Shown here: positions 22,623-32,670 of the stretch, piece by piece | How positions within the stretch are numbered: the stretch's first letter is position 1 | Layout of the letters: each line of letters starts with the position of its first letter | Source of the DNA: Gaeumannomyces sp. JS-464 | Lineage: Eukaryota; Ascomycota; Sordariomycetes; Magnaporthales; Magnaporthaceae | Assembly (NCBI GenBank): GCA_002197995.1 | Contig: NGZR01000001.1 | Location: forward strand, 7,192,001 to 7,256,000 | Length of the DNA stretch: 64,000 nt | Direction: 5' to 3' | The notes under the pieces: model-generated | Told to the model about the DNA's origin: nothing | What the model saw: only the letters and a program-made list of their open reading frames with translations | Database searches by the model: none | Program-made: the position numbers and the translations under genes

Positions 22623-24006
22623 TTATGAAACAACACCGCTCGCAGCCTCTTCCTTTTTGGCCTCGTCAGCCGGCGCCGTGACGGTGCCCCTGACCTCGAC
22701 AAGCGTCCTTTTGAGCGAGTCTAGGAACCTGCTGACCTCCTCCTCGGTGCCCACAGTAATCCTGAGGCACCCGAGGCAGCCGTGCTCCTTGCCACGGAAG
22801 CGTACCACGACCCCCTTTGTCTCGGCCAGCTTCTCGTAGACGGCAAGGGCAACGACGTTGTCGGGCTTGCCGCGGGCGTTGAGCATCTCGTACAGCAGAA
22901 AGTTGCTCTCAACACCGCCCCGCAGGCGGCCGACGCCGTCGATCAGGGGCAGCTCGCGCACCAGGCGGTCGCGCTGTCTCACGATGGAGTCGCGGTTCTT
23001 CCGCATCACGGCCAGGCCGCTGGGCGAGACGGCGTGGATGGCCAGGGTGCTCGTGGGGCTGGGGATGTTGTAAGGGGCCTTCATGCTGTTGAGCAGGCGG
23101 GCGATGGGCTCCGAGGCGAAGGCGGCGCCTAGGCGGATGCCGGCCATGCCGAAGGCCTTGGACATGGTCTGCATGACGACCAGGTTGGGCCATTCGAGCA
23201 CCCACTCGGCGAGCGAGGCGCCCTCGGGCTGGAAGTCGACGTAGGCCTCGTCCAGCACAACAACGCCGTTCCAGGACGGGTGTCGCAGCACACGCTCGAT
23301 GTCGACCTTGGCAAGCGCCGCGCCCGTAGGGTTCCCGGGAGAGCAGAGGTAGACCAACTTGATCTGGTGTGCTTCCGGGCTACTTGCTGATGCGGTCAGG
23401 GCCGCGAGGACGGCGTCAACGTCCACGCCGAGAAGCCTGGGGCGAGCAGCAGCGGCACCTTGACCAGGCCGACATCATTGACCTGGGCCGAGACCGAGTA
23501 CATGCCGTAGGTCGGGGGGCAGACCAGGATGCGGTCGCGACCGGGCACGCAGAAGCAGCGCAGCAGGGCGTCGATGGCCTCGTCGCTGCCGACGCCGACA
23601 AAGACGTTGGCGGGGGTGAGCGTCGCGGCAGTGTGCGTCTTCGTGTTGCGCAGGCTGCACAGGAGCTGCTTCAGGTCCGCCTGGTGAGGGTCCGGGTACC
23701 GGTGCAGGCCTAGCAGGTCTAGCTTTGGGCCGCCGGTGCTGGTGCTGCCGCCCAGGGCCTTGGCATCGGCCGCCGATATGGACGGCCCATACGCGTTCTC
23801 GTTGGCATCGAGAAGGACGTTGGTCCCGTCGTCCTTGTAGTCGCTGTTTTCCAGGGGTGGTGTCGGGAGAGGCGACGGGTCAGAGCGAGCCGTCCATGGC
23901 GCAGGATATCCGATTGGGCGGGCTAGACTCACTCCCTGGCACAGCGGTACGGTTGAAGCTCAAGGATATTTGGCCTGGCACACGTTTGGAGGTTGAAGGG
24001 AGACAT
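22623..24006 (-). CDS. HIS5: Histidinol-phosphate aminotransferase, one frameshift
   Basis: PLP enzyme converting imidazole-acetol phosphate plus glutamate to histidinol phosphate plus 2-oxoglutarate in histidine synthesis. Exon 1 23933-24006 (MSPFNLQTCARPNILELQPYRCA...), intron 23844-23932 (GTGAGT...ACAG), exon 2 22623-23843, giving DDYKDDGTNVLLDANENAYGP across the splice. Fold-type I motifs: HRYPDPHQ, GVGSDEAIDALLR, CPPTYGMYSVSA, YLCSPGNPTG, VLDEAYVDF and TMSKAFGMAGIRLG, where the Lys is the PLP Schiff-base residue. One base is lost or gained between APGFS and VDVDAVL (about 23426-23455). The open frame alone suggests an N-terminus starting near 23932, but that reads into the intron. Length is normal for a fungal enzyme. 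Confidence 0.95.
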
Positions 24007-25237
24007 GGCGAGTAGCTATTTTTTAACCAAGTCCGTGGCCAGTCTGAGCAAGTTTTACTGCTGGGAGGCCTCAGTGAGTTGCATGAACTCGAATGAAAAT
24101 CGAGGAGCTTTATGTATCAGAACCCAGGGATTCGGGAGAGTCGTCACATCTTGTTAGGTATCAGAATTGAGGTGACTCAACGAGGCGTGCACGGGAATTT
24201 CATGGGACATTCTTGGGATGGAGCAACGGGACAGTGGAGGGGCAACCGCAAGTGATTCTGCTGGTCCCTGAGATGAGCGAAAGCGGCGCCGCCAGAGCCC
24301 GCAATGACGCGCTTTTTGGCACTGACCCTCCGCTATCGCTCCACCCAACTCAGCGCAAGTCCAATAACGCCGCAAGCCACTTTGACCAGCCACCCACGCG
24401 GCTGGAGAAAGGCTTCCAGAATCGTCCTGGCGACATCACCCCCGAGTCGCCTCGGATCTCCGAGGACGCGTCCTGTCATGGAGCCGGGGCTTATGAGCTA
24501 AAGGAACGGGGGCCAGGCCGTCGGGCGCCACCAAGTTCCGGGGCCCGGCGACGGCGGGCACTGCCAAGCCGTCAGACGATGCGAGGCCAGCCAAGTAACA
24601 AGATGGAAATTATCATCCGGCAAGGATTACTGGGGGCGCTGAAGGGTCGCGACGGGATTGCCACTCTCCTCGCCGGTCAGGGCGCTGGCCTTGCGTTCTC
24701 CCACTATTGAGGTGATTCGTGGGTGGTTGACCAGCTTAGCTATAGGTGCTGTCGTGTTTTGCGTCTCCCTCCCCCTTATTCTTCAAAGATCCAACGTCTG
24801 GCTAACTATGGATGCCGCAGGCTCAACGGATCGCCGGCTGAACAGGCTGGATCTACCCCGTCGATTTCCCACTATTCCGGGAGGAGAATGGGCCCGAGAT
24901 CCCCTGCCATGGTTCTCGAGCCGGCCGAAATTGGGTTGCACTCCGATATAGCCTGCAGCGGCCGCCTGCAGCAGCCCCCCGCGATGGAAGTTTGGTGGCT
25001 TACACCTCCGCCTCCTTGTGCAAGTCTCTCCACTTCCCAGTGACCGGACTTACGAGCCCGACACATGTCGTTTCCGAGCAGCTACTTCTTATATCTTCCC
25101 CCTATGCTTCTTCATGGAGGTGACGATATAATATCTACTCTCCATCGATCTACGCGCCTCTCAACGTTATCCTGACCGTCCCTCAACCCCTATATACATT
25201 CGCTTCGCCCTGCTTGAGCCGTCTGCCTCCGTCCATC
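24007..25237. other. Divergent promoter region, no gene seen
   Basis: Separates the minus-strand HIS5 start from the plus-strand esterase start. An open frame at 24213-24710 has no recognisable domain and skewed composition, so I do not call it. The esterase side has CTATATACAT at about 25189-25199, 40-50 bases upstream of its ATG, which could serve as a TATA element. Confidence 0.45.
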
Positions 25238-26547
25238 ATGCGTTCTTTCTCGCTCCTATGCCTCACCACGGCTGTCACGGCCTCTTCGCTGAAATGCCGC
25301 TCTAAAGCCTTCGAAAATCTCGTGACTTTCGGAGATAGCTATACGGACAATGGGCGCCTGAGCGCCTACTTCGCGAACGGAGGCAAAGCTCCCCCGCCTG
25401 GAACCATGCACCCCGAGATCAACGTCACGGCCAGCGGCGGGCTTGCCTGGGGCCAGATGGCCGCGCGGGCGTCTGGGGCGAGATACCTCGACTATGCAGT
25501 CTCGGGTGCTACGTGCTCAAACAAAGTTGTATCGCGGTTTTTGGAACCCATCGGCAGGGATTTTCCCTCGGTCCTGGAAGACCAGATCCCATCCTTCAAG
25601 ACGGACGCCGATGTGGGCGCCGGGACTCTCTATGGGGGGAGTAGGACAGCAGAAAACACAGTGTACGCCATGTGGATTGGAACCAACGACCTTGGGGGCG
25701 GGAACGCCTTCCTCATTGATGAACAGGTCCCCGGGACCACCATCACGAACTTCACCGACTGCGTGTGGTAAGTTGCGTGCCCTTCCTGCCCCAGAACGGC
25801 GGAAAGCTAACACTTGACAGGAATGTGTTTCGATGAGATCTATTCGACTGGTGGTCGGCGATTTGTGCTCTTGAATGAGGCACCCCTCCATCTGGCGCCT
25901 CTTTACGTGCCTTCTGCGGACGGCGGTATTGGTGATTCGTTTTTCTGGCCCACCAAGACGAAGTACAACCAGACTGCCCATCAGCAGAAGGTTCTCCAGT
26001 ACACGACTACGGTGAACACGGTCTTTGATTATGGGGTGCCCTTCAATCTGGTCGTCAAGCAGAGGTGGCCCGGGGCCAAGTTCTCCACCTTCGACGTTCA
26101 CAGCCTCATGACCGATATGTCGCGGAACCCGACCGGGTATTTCGACGCCCCGGCCAACTCGACGGGCTTCTATCGCCACTGCAACACGAATAACGAGAAC
26201 TGCGTCGACTCCACGGAGCCCCTGTCCAGCTTTATGTGGTGAGTCTTCCAGGAGCTGTTGAGCCGACACACATCACACCCGTCCCTTGCAGTGCCACCAA
26301 GGTTGTGTCTGTGCCCCGGCCTGTGACTGAACAGAGAAACCGCAACTCCTTCCTAGGTTTGACGATCTTCATCCATCTGAGAGAGCTGGTAAGGAAACAA
26401 CCCCCGATACAAATCACGTGATTGTCTGTATTGCCCAAAGCAGCACTCGCTGACGACCAAGCACAATCGGTCGTAGAGAAAATTGTGGCCCAGCACTTCC
26501 TCGATGTGGTAGCTGGGAACTCCACCTATGGTGCCAATTATCAGTAA
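25238..26547 (+). CDS. Secreted SGNH/GDSL esterase (CE16-like acetylesterase)
   Basis: Extracellular ester hydrolase, most like fungal GDSL acetylesterases that remove acetyl groups from plant polysaccharide fragments. Signal peptide MRSFSLLCLTTAVTASS. Exons 25238-25767, 25821-26238, 26357-26388 and 26444-26547; introns 25768-25820, 26239-26356 and 26389-26443 keep frame. Catalytic blocks: FGDSYTDNG (nucleophile Ser), SGGLAWGQ, IGTNDLGGG (oxyanion Asn) and DDLHPSE (Asp/His pair). That last block is only visible after joining exon 3, so a gene model stopping at 26242 would lose the catalytic His. One extra T in TTT 25828-25830 shifts the frame just after the first splice (CVWNVFDEIY expected). 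Several NxT/S sites suggest glycosylation. Confidence 0.9.
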
Positions 26548-28035
26548 AGTATGGCATGAGTCCCATGGGTAGGCAGCGTGGGGGGGTCTTGATGGGGCGG
26601 GCATTTGATCGTATCGTTCCTCAGTCGGCCGAGATTCAATGTATGTTGCCAAGTTATCGGGGCTGAAGATTCGAGCATGCTGCCTTTCCTTCAGGAACTG
26701 GGACAGTCCAGCTGGGAGAAGCCTAGTAGCCTAAGCCCGCCTTATAATCTTTAATATGTATGTCGATGTCGCCCGCGACTCCAGCGGCAGTGGGTTGCAT
26801 GCTTCTCGCTGACCTCGATGTAGGCGGATGTCGATGTGGTGGCAGTTGTGATGCGCTGCTAAGCTGATGGGGCAGGTTTCCCATCACTGGACCCCTGTCA
26901 AACGCCCAAGCGCGGGCGCTGAATGGCCAGAAAAAATGCACACGCACGCACACCGGCCCGCTTTTCCCACCCAGCCCCCTGCACCTGCCGGATTTTCGTG
27001 TCGCCCCAACGAAGGTTCTGTCCAGTCCATCCACTCTCACCTCGACCAGCAGCCCGCCAGCCAGCCAGCCAGCCAACCCAGCAGCAGAAGCAATCTGGGA
27101 AGACAGTGACATCTTCGCCCGTCGGCCTTGTATTGCACACACACCCCCTTCGCATCCCATCTGCTCCGGGACAGCCGCCTCGTCCACACACCCTGACGCC
27201 ATTGTGTTTGTGGTAGCAGCGTGTGGCTGCGGCCCGCTCAATTTTGGGTTTGGATTCGGTGCCAAACCGCCAAGCCCCTTGCTTGACATTCAAGACCACC
27301 AGCCTGCGCGTCCGAGCCAGTCGGCCGCCGGCCAGCGACGCGGTTGCCAAAAAGGAAGATCCCGAGGATCCCTGGCCTGTGTTTGTTCCCCCGGCTTTTG
27401 GGGTGCCGCACGACCGTGCTGCCTTCCTCCGTGCTCGGTCTCCCCTTTCGCCTTCGTGAGCGCTCCTCGGGGCCGCTGTGTTTGTCTGCCCCCGAGACTA
27501 GCGTGTCTTACCTAGACGGCATAGCTGTATGTACTTTCCCTCGGGCCAACGAGCATATCCTCCTCTTGTATCCTCAAGGAAGGCAGCCATAGAAGACCGG
27601 ATGCGTTGGCGCCGTGCGGTGCGACCGGCAGGCAGACTGATCTCCTCAGGGACAAACAGGCAAGAGGACCGTCATTTACTCGGTCGCCATCCACAGGTCA
27701 CCCCAAAATCCCGTGTCCACACCCAGCGCGCGTGTGCTGGTGTGCCACCCCGTCCGTCCGACCCATCCCTTCCATCCCAGCCTGCCCCAGCCATTGGCTA
27801 GTCGCATATCTGTCTTCCCCCCACACCCAGCACGCGACAGCGGCTCAGCCGCGCTTCCCTGCTGAGCCTGTCCAGCGGCGCCGTGCCCTGAGCATTCCTT
27901 GATTCACTCTGCGCGTCGCGCACCCCCTTCTGCCGGCACGCACCGCGCCACCTCCGTCGTGGCCGCTCCTGGCCCCTTCCCTCTTCTCGGCGCTCCCACC
28001 CCTTGTCGCTCGCTTGAGGAGGCGCCCTGTCAGCC
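26548..28035. other. Intergenic region and probable 5' leader, no gene seen
   Basis: About 1.5 kb with a short (CCAG)n run (27056-27075) and pyrimidine-rich stretches near 27730-28010 leading into the next start codon. Open frames on both strands overlap and look like chance. Confidence 0.5.
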
Positions 28036-30249
28036 ATGTACCAGACGCCCTATGGCTTCTCCAACAATGGCTCGGGTCCTCCAACCTTCAACGGTGCCCC
28101 ACCGCAGCAGAACCTTCACCTACAACAGCAGCCTGGCCCTGCCCCGGGCCAGCAGGCACCGTCGCAACAACATCAACACCATCCACAGCAGCCACAGCAA
28201 CAACAGCAGCACATGATGTATAACCCGCAGCAGCAGTACGCAATGGCCGCCGCCTCCCAAGGCCACTTCCCCGGCGGGCCCAGCATGATGCCCACCGCTG
28301 GTCCTGGGGGCATGGTGCAGAATCCCGCCATGCCGCCGCACATGGCGGCGGCGGCCGTCAATGGACAGAGTAAGTTACTGCCCGCCTTTGTCCTTGCTTC
28401 TTGGGCCCCGTTCCCCATCTCCTTGGTGCCGTCCATCGTTGCGCCAGTGCCACCTCGACGCGTCCACATGCCCACCCGATCTGCGTTTGTGTCGCGGTAC
28501 ATGCTTGGTGCAGCCCATTGCTCCAGACACGCCGGCGAGCGCATACGACACCTTCCTCCTAAACGATTTCCGGCCAGCCTTGCACGCCCTCGGATTTTCT
28601 TGTGCGCACTTCATATCATATTGTGAACCCTAGCTCGTCCGAGTCGCGGCTAGGGTTGCGGAGTCAACCGTCGCCGGGCCCGCCACGACACCGGCGATCT
28701 ACGCGGGCACGGCGGCAAGCGCTTTTTGGCGGACTACGTGACGGTATAATGTGATGCTGATGTTTACCCCTCTTTAATATAGTGGCATATCAGACGCCCT
28801 ACACTAGCTCCGCCTACGGCGCTGCGATCCCCTCACCCGCAGGCCCACAACCGCAGATGACGCCCAACTTCGGCCAGATGCCCGGCGCGATGTCAGGATA
28901 CGGCATGAATCCGCAAGCCATGTCGCCGCAACAGCAACAGATGATGCAACGAATGCACCCGAGCCAACAACAGCAGCAGCAGCAACAACACGGTCATACT
29001 ATGGCACATGGGGTTCCCCAGAGGCAGTTCAGTCCACCGCAAATGCAGGTGCAAGCTCAGGTGCAAGCGCAGGCACAAGCGCAAGCCCAGGCGCAGGCGC
29101 AAGCGCAACATGCTCAGGCTCAGGCACAAGCTCAGGCACAAGCCCAGGCGCAGGCTCAGGCACAGGCTCAGGCTCAGGCGCAAGCCCAGGCACAGGCGCA
29201 GGCTCAGGCTCAGTCCCAAGCCCAAGGTCCTCAAGGGCAGGGTCAACCCAACGCCGCGATGCAACCTCATCCCAATCAGTTCCAACAACACCAGCAGGCC
29301 GCCCAGGGGAGTGCCCAGAGCCAGCAACCGAGCAATACACACCAGGTCAATGCCACAGTGACGACGCCGCAGACCCCCACGTTCCCACACATGAGTCACG
29401 GCCCAAATGCCCCAGACGGAGCAGCTGCGCGGACACCTCTTAGCCCGGGAAGCCAATCGCGAGAATCAGAAAGGTTTAGTTTGCTGCTCGAGATCAATAC
29501 CGAGCTCATGTACGAGGCACTCGTGCTCCAAAATACGATCTTGGAGCATAAAAAGGAGAAGGACGTCATAAATGAGGCAAGCGGTGAGCCCATGGAAAGG
29601 GAGCTGACGGCCGAGGAAAAGCCGTTACATTACGACTACGCCCAGTAAGTCCTTTGCGTGAACTGTTTTGATAGCTTGTATCTGCAACCAGACAACTGAC
29701 CGCGATATCCCTAGGGTCGACACGCGACTGCGGAATAACCTGGCTTATCTGATGAGCCTCGCTTCCGAAGGCAAGGGTTATTATCCTTGCCCTGCGTTTC
29801 TGACAGCACCATCAATGAACTTCTCGATAAAACTGCGAAACGTGCCGATGCAGAAGCCCACGGATGGGGATCCGCACGCTGAACGAGAGGAGAGATGCAA
29901 GACGCTGAAGGCGCTTTACACTCGACTGCAGCCGTTGTACCCGGGCATCGACTACACCAAGGAACCGATCTACCCGATAAAAAAGGAGTCCCAGGTCCAG
30001 CGGCCGGGCCCGGGCCAAGGTCAACCCCATGGACCAGGGCAATTTCAGGGTCACACTCACCCTGGCCAGATGGGGATGGGGACGGTAGGCCACAGCGCGC
30101 AAATGAGCCATGGCCAAAACATGCAAAACCAACAGCGTACGCCACAGAGAGGCTCGAACCAGGCGAGCCCGGCGCCGGCTCCCCATAGCACGCCCCCGAT
30201 TGCAAACCTGGCAAACCCGGCACAGCAGGCGCCGCCCCAGATGGCATGA
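28036..30249 (+). CDS. Glutamine-rich putative SWI/SNF-type coactivator (SSXT/Snf11-like)
   Basis: 576 residues from exons 28036-28369, 28783-29644 and 29715-30249; introns 28370-28782 (413 nt, long for this genome) and 29645-29714 keep frame without any correction. The N-terminal half is Gln/Pro/Met-rich with repeated YQTPY starts (MYQTPYGF at residue 1, AYQTPYTS after intron 1), Q-runs, and a long Gln-Ala dipeptide stretch (29041-29225). The conserved core is RFSLLLEINTELMYEALVLQN plus, after intron 2, VDTRLRNNLAYLMSLASEGK. This layout, LLxENxxL helix then a RLxxNLAYL helix, resembles the SSXT/Snf11 family that docks on the SWI/SNF ATPase; I infer that role. The rest, about 29760-29990, includes LRNVPMQKP and LYTRLQPLYPGIDY, which look conserved. 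The C-terminus is Gln/Gly/Pro-rich. Confidence 0.8.
29041..29225 (+). repeat. Gln-Ala dipeptide-coding hexanucleotide repeat
   Basis: About 30 QA units coded by varied CARGCN hexamers, interrupted by V, H and S substitutions. Synonymous codons vary freely (CAG/CAA, GCG/GCT/GCA/GCC), so the repeat is old or selected at protein level and not a fresh slippage product. Confidence 0.9.
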
Positions 30250-32670
30250 TGCGGGCGGGCGACTCTGGAAAATCTGTACCATCACCCACTCATACTCCCT
30301 TTTGTTTGGCCATCCAAAAGTTGTTTACCATCACTCGAGCGTCTATGATAGCAATCGTTTCTGCCGGTTCGTGGTCGGACCAGTAGGGGTACCTAACCGA
30401 GGGAGGACATCCCCTGCCCAGTTTATATGTCAATGGGGAGGCAGTTATCAGTGAGCGCGGGGTATTTTTTTTTTCTTTTTCTTTCCTTTGTCAACCGCTG
30501 TTATGGCACCCCGGGCGGACGACGATTTGTTTTGTATGTGCAGGCCTTGTTTATTTATTGTCTTTTTCGATCGTTTCACCAGCAGGCGTTCTCGGGATTG
30601 GGCCCGTTTGTGTGTTTGGGTGTAGAATGCTGGCTTTAATTTAGTCGGCGGTTATGACGACTAGATCTTGCGACGGGACATCGGCAAACAGAGCTTGATC
30701 TCCGAGGCTTGTATTCGCCGATAGAAGAATCGCTTGGAGATGATGCCCACATGGCTTAGTTAGCCGTCAGATCCCGGGTTCATATTTAAGGTGGTATGTA
30801 TACTTGCGACGCGGGCCTTCGATCCGACTAACACTGGCATTGGGAGACCTCAGCTGCTGAGTTTCACCGCCTGGACTATTCTTCAGCAAATCTGCTTGGG
30901 AGGACGGGATCAGCATCGAACCTGCTAGACCGAAGACGGCGCGCTCTTGGCGCTGCATGCATGTCATAAAAATATTTCCGCGGATCGCTGACATGGAACC
31001 CCAGTGCCGCTTGTCGTTGGGAGTCCAGAAGCGAGCCCCTATCCGCCGTGACTGAGGCGAGGTGGCGAAACAGCACGTTCATTGTGCTTTTTGGACAATG
31101 GAGTTTCCTCCGAGTTGGAATCCTGCCCGAGTTCTGATGGTGGGTTTACGATCGGAGCTGGCTGGCAATCCGACAGCGAGGCAGCTAATTCGCGGATCCC
31201 ATCTGACTATTCCATGATCCAATAAACCAAACTCCGCTGCAGGCTGACAAGAGGTGACTTACTGAATGCAGCTGCAGCCAGCGAGTGGTCCCTGCATCCA
31301 ATTGATGCAGGAACCCGACTGGGCTGGCCTAGCTTAGTGTACAACGCTAGGTACCTATGTGTTTGTTCCTAAAGTGAGTGGTGGGCACCTTATTCACCGT
31401 AGTAATCCCGGTGACTGATTGGTGATTTCCCTGCATTGCCCACGCGGTCGAGACGGAAGCCGCGCCCCCCGCCGCCGCTGCGGTTTGTTGGCTGTTGCAT
31501 TGCTCACGTGTCCCAGGATGGGGTCATTTCTAGTCGCAAGTCTGTTGCCACTGGGTCGAGGCAAACTCGCAAGCCGCCCCCTTTGCCCCCTTTGACCCTT
31601 TCTGGAGCAACCCCCCTTCCCGCAGGCGCGATGTGACCTCTCGTCGCGGCACCCGCGAGGGGCACGACGCCATTCGCTATGACTTTTGCTGGCTCGGCAC
31701 CTGTCATGGTTTGATAATTTGTGGCCTGGCCGGGCCCGCAGACTCAGAAAATCGTTTCCCGCCGACTCGACTGCGTCAAAACGCCATTCCATCTGTCGAG
31801 TCCCCAGCCCGCTCCGGCGCGTCCATGTTTCACGTCTGTTCATGACCCCGACCTCCCCCTCCGGCTCTGCCAGTGAAACAACAGCAAGAAAAACAGACGA
31901 CAGGCAGGGCCGACGGCGGTGAGGAGGCTACTAGTATCGCTCAAGAGGAATGCGCAGCCCGCATTTGGGAGCCGCACCTGCCGTGTCCGGTCCGCCCTTC
32001 TATTGATATGCATTGTTCCCGAAATCCGCCCACAGCTTGAAATGAGGACGCTGGGGTCTAGCCCGCCCTTCTCCCCAGTGGACCGACTGCTGCCAACCCT
32101 TGTCAATAGTAGTCGCTCGGCCTTTAGGTGCCTTTCTGTGTCTTTCCCTCTCTGCCCAGCCTTATTCGTGCACTGGGCGACGACGCCAGTGAAGAATTGT
32201 GCTGTTGCCCGCTGTTGGGCCAGGGATTCCAACCGGCCGCATGATCTGTGCTTGCTAATTTCGGACCAACCCTCACGACCTCAACCAAGCTTGGGCTAGA
32301 GTACCGGCAAATATCTGCTGGCCAAGGGGGAAGAAGAAGAAGCGCCCTCCTCTCCCGTCCTTCCCTGGTCTCCTACCTAACCACCAACCCTTTGCCCACC
32401 CACCGATCCCTGGTTCCGTCCCTCTGGAGATCGGTCTTGACGCCTTGGGTTGGCCCACGATATTTGGGAGCCCCAATTCTCCTTTTTCCCACCGCGTGTG
32501 TTTTTGCCCTGGACACGCGAACCACAACCACACACATTCCAGCCCGACGACCGCCGAACGCCTCGTCCAAGACACGAGCCCGCGCCACGCCACGAAACCC
32601 TCGCTGGGCCTCCTAGATTTCGAAGCGGCGTCGCCTCCCTACAAGGCACGCCGCCAGCCCGGGCTTCGTG
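30250..32670. other. Intergenic region, no gene seen
   Basis: About 2.4 kb. It contains a T-rich tract (30464-30485), an 8-bp hairpin (CCTGCATC 31291-31298 with GATGCAGG 31304-31311) and a pyrimidine-rich presumed leader before 32671. No tRNA B-box of GGTTCGANNCC form and no coding signal seen. Confidence 0.5.

Noticed and set aside
24213..24710. 165-codon open frame between HIS5 and the esterase
   Set aside because: No recognisable domain and no intron or start context; lies in a divergent promoter region.
30750..30850. Possible tRNA gene suggested by a GGGTTCAT stretch
   Set aside because: No matching A box, no cloverleaf pairing and B-box consensus not met.
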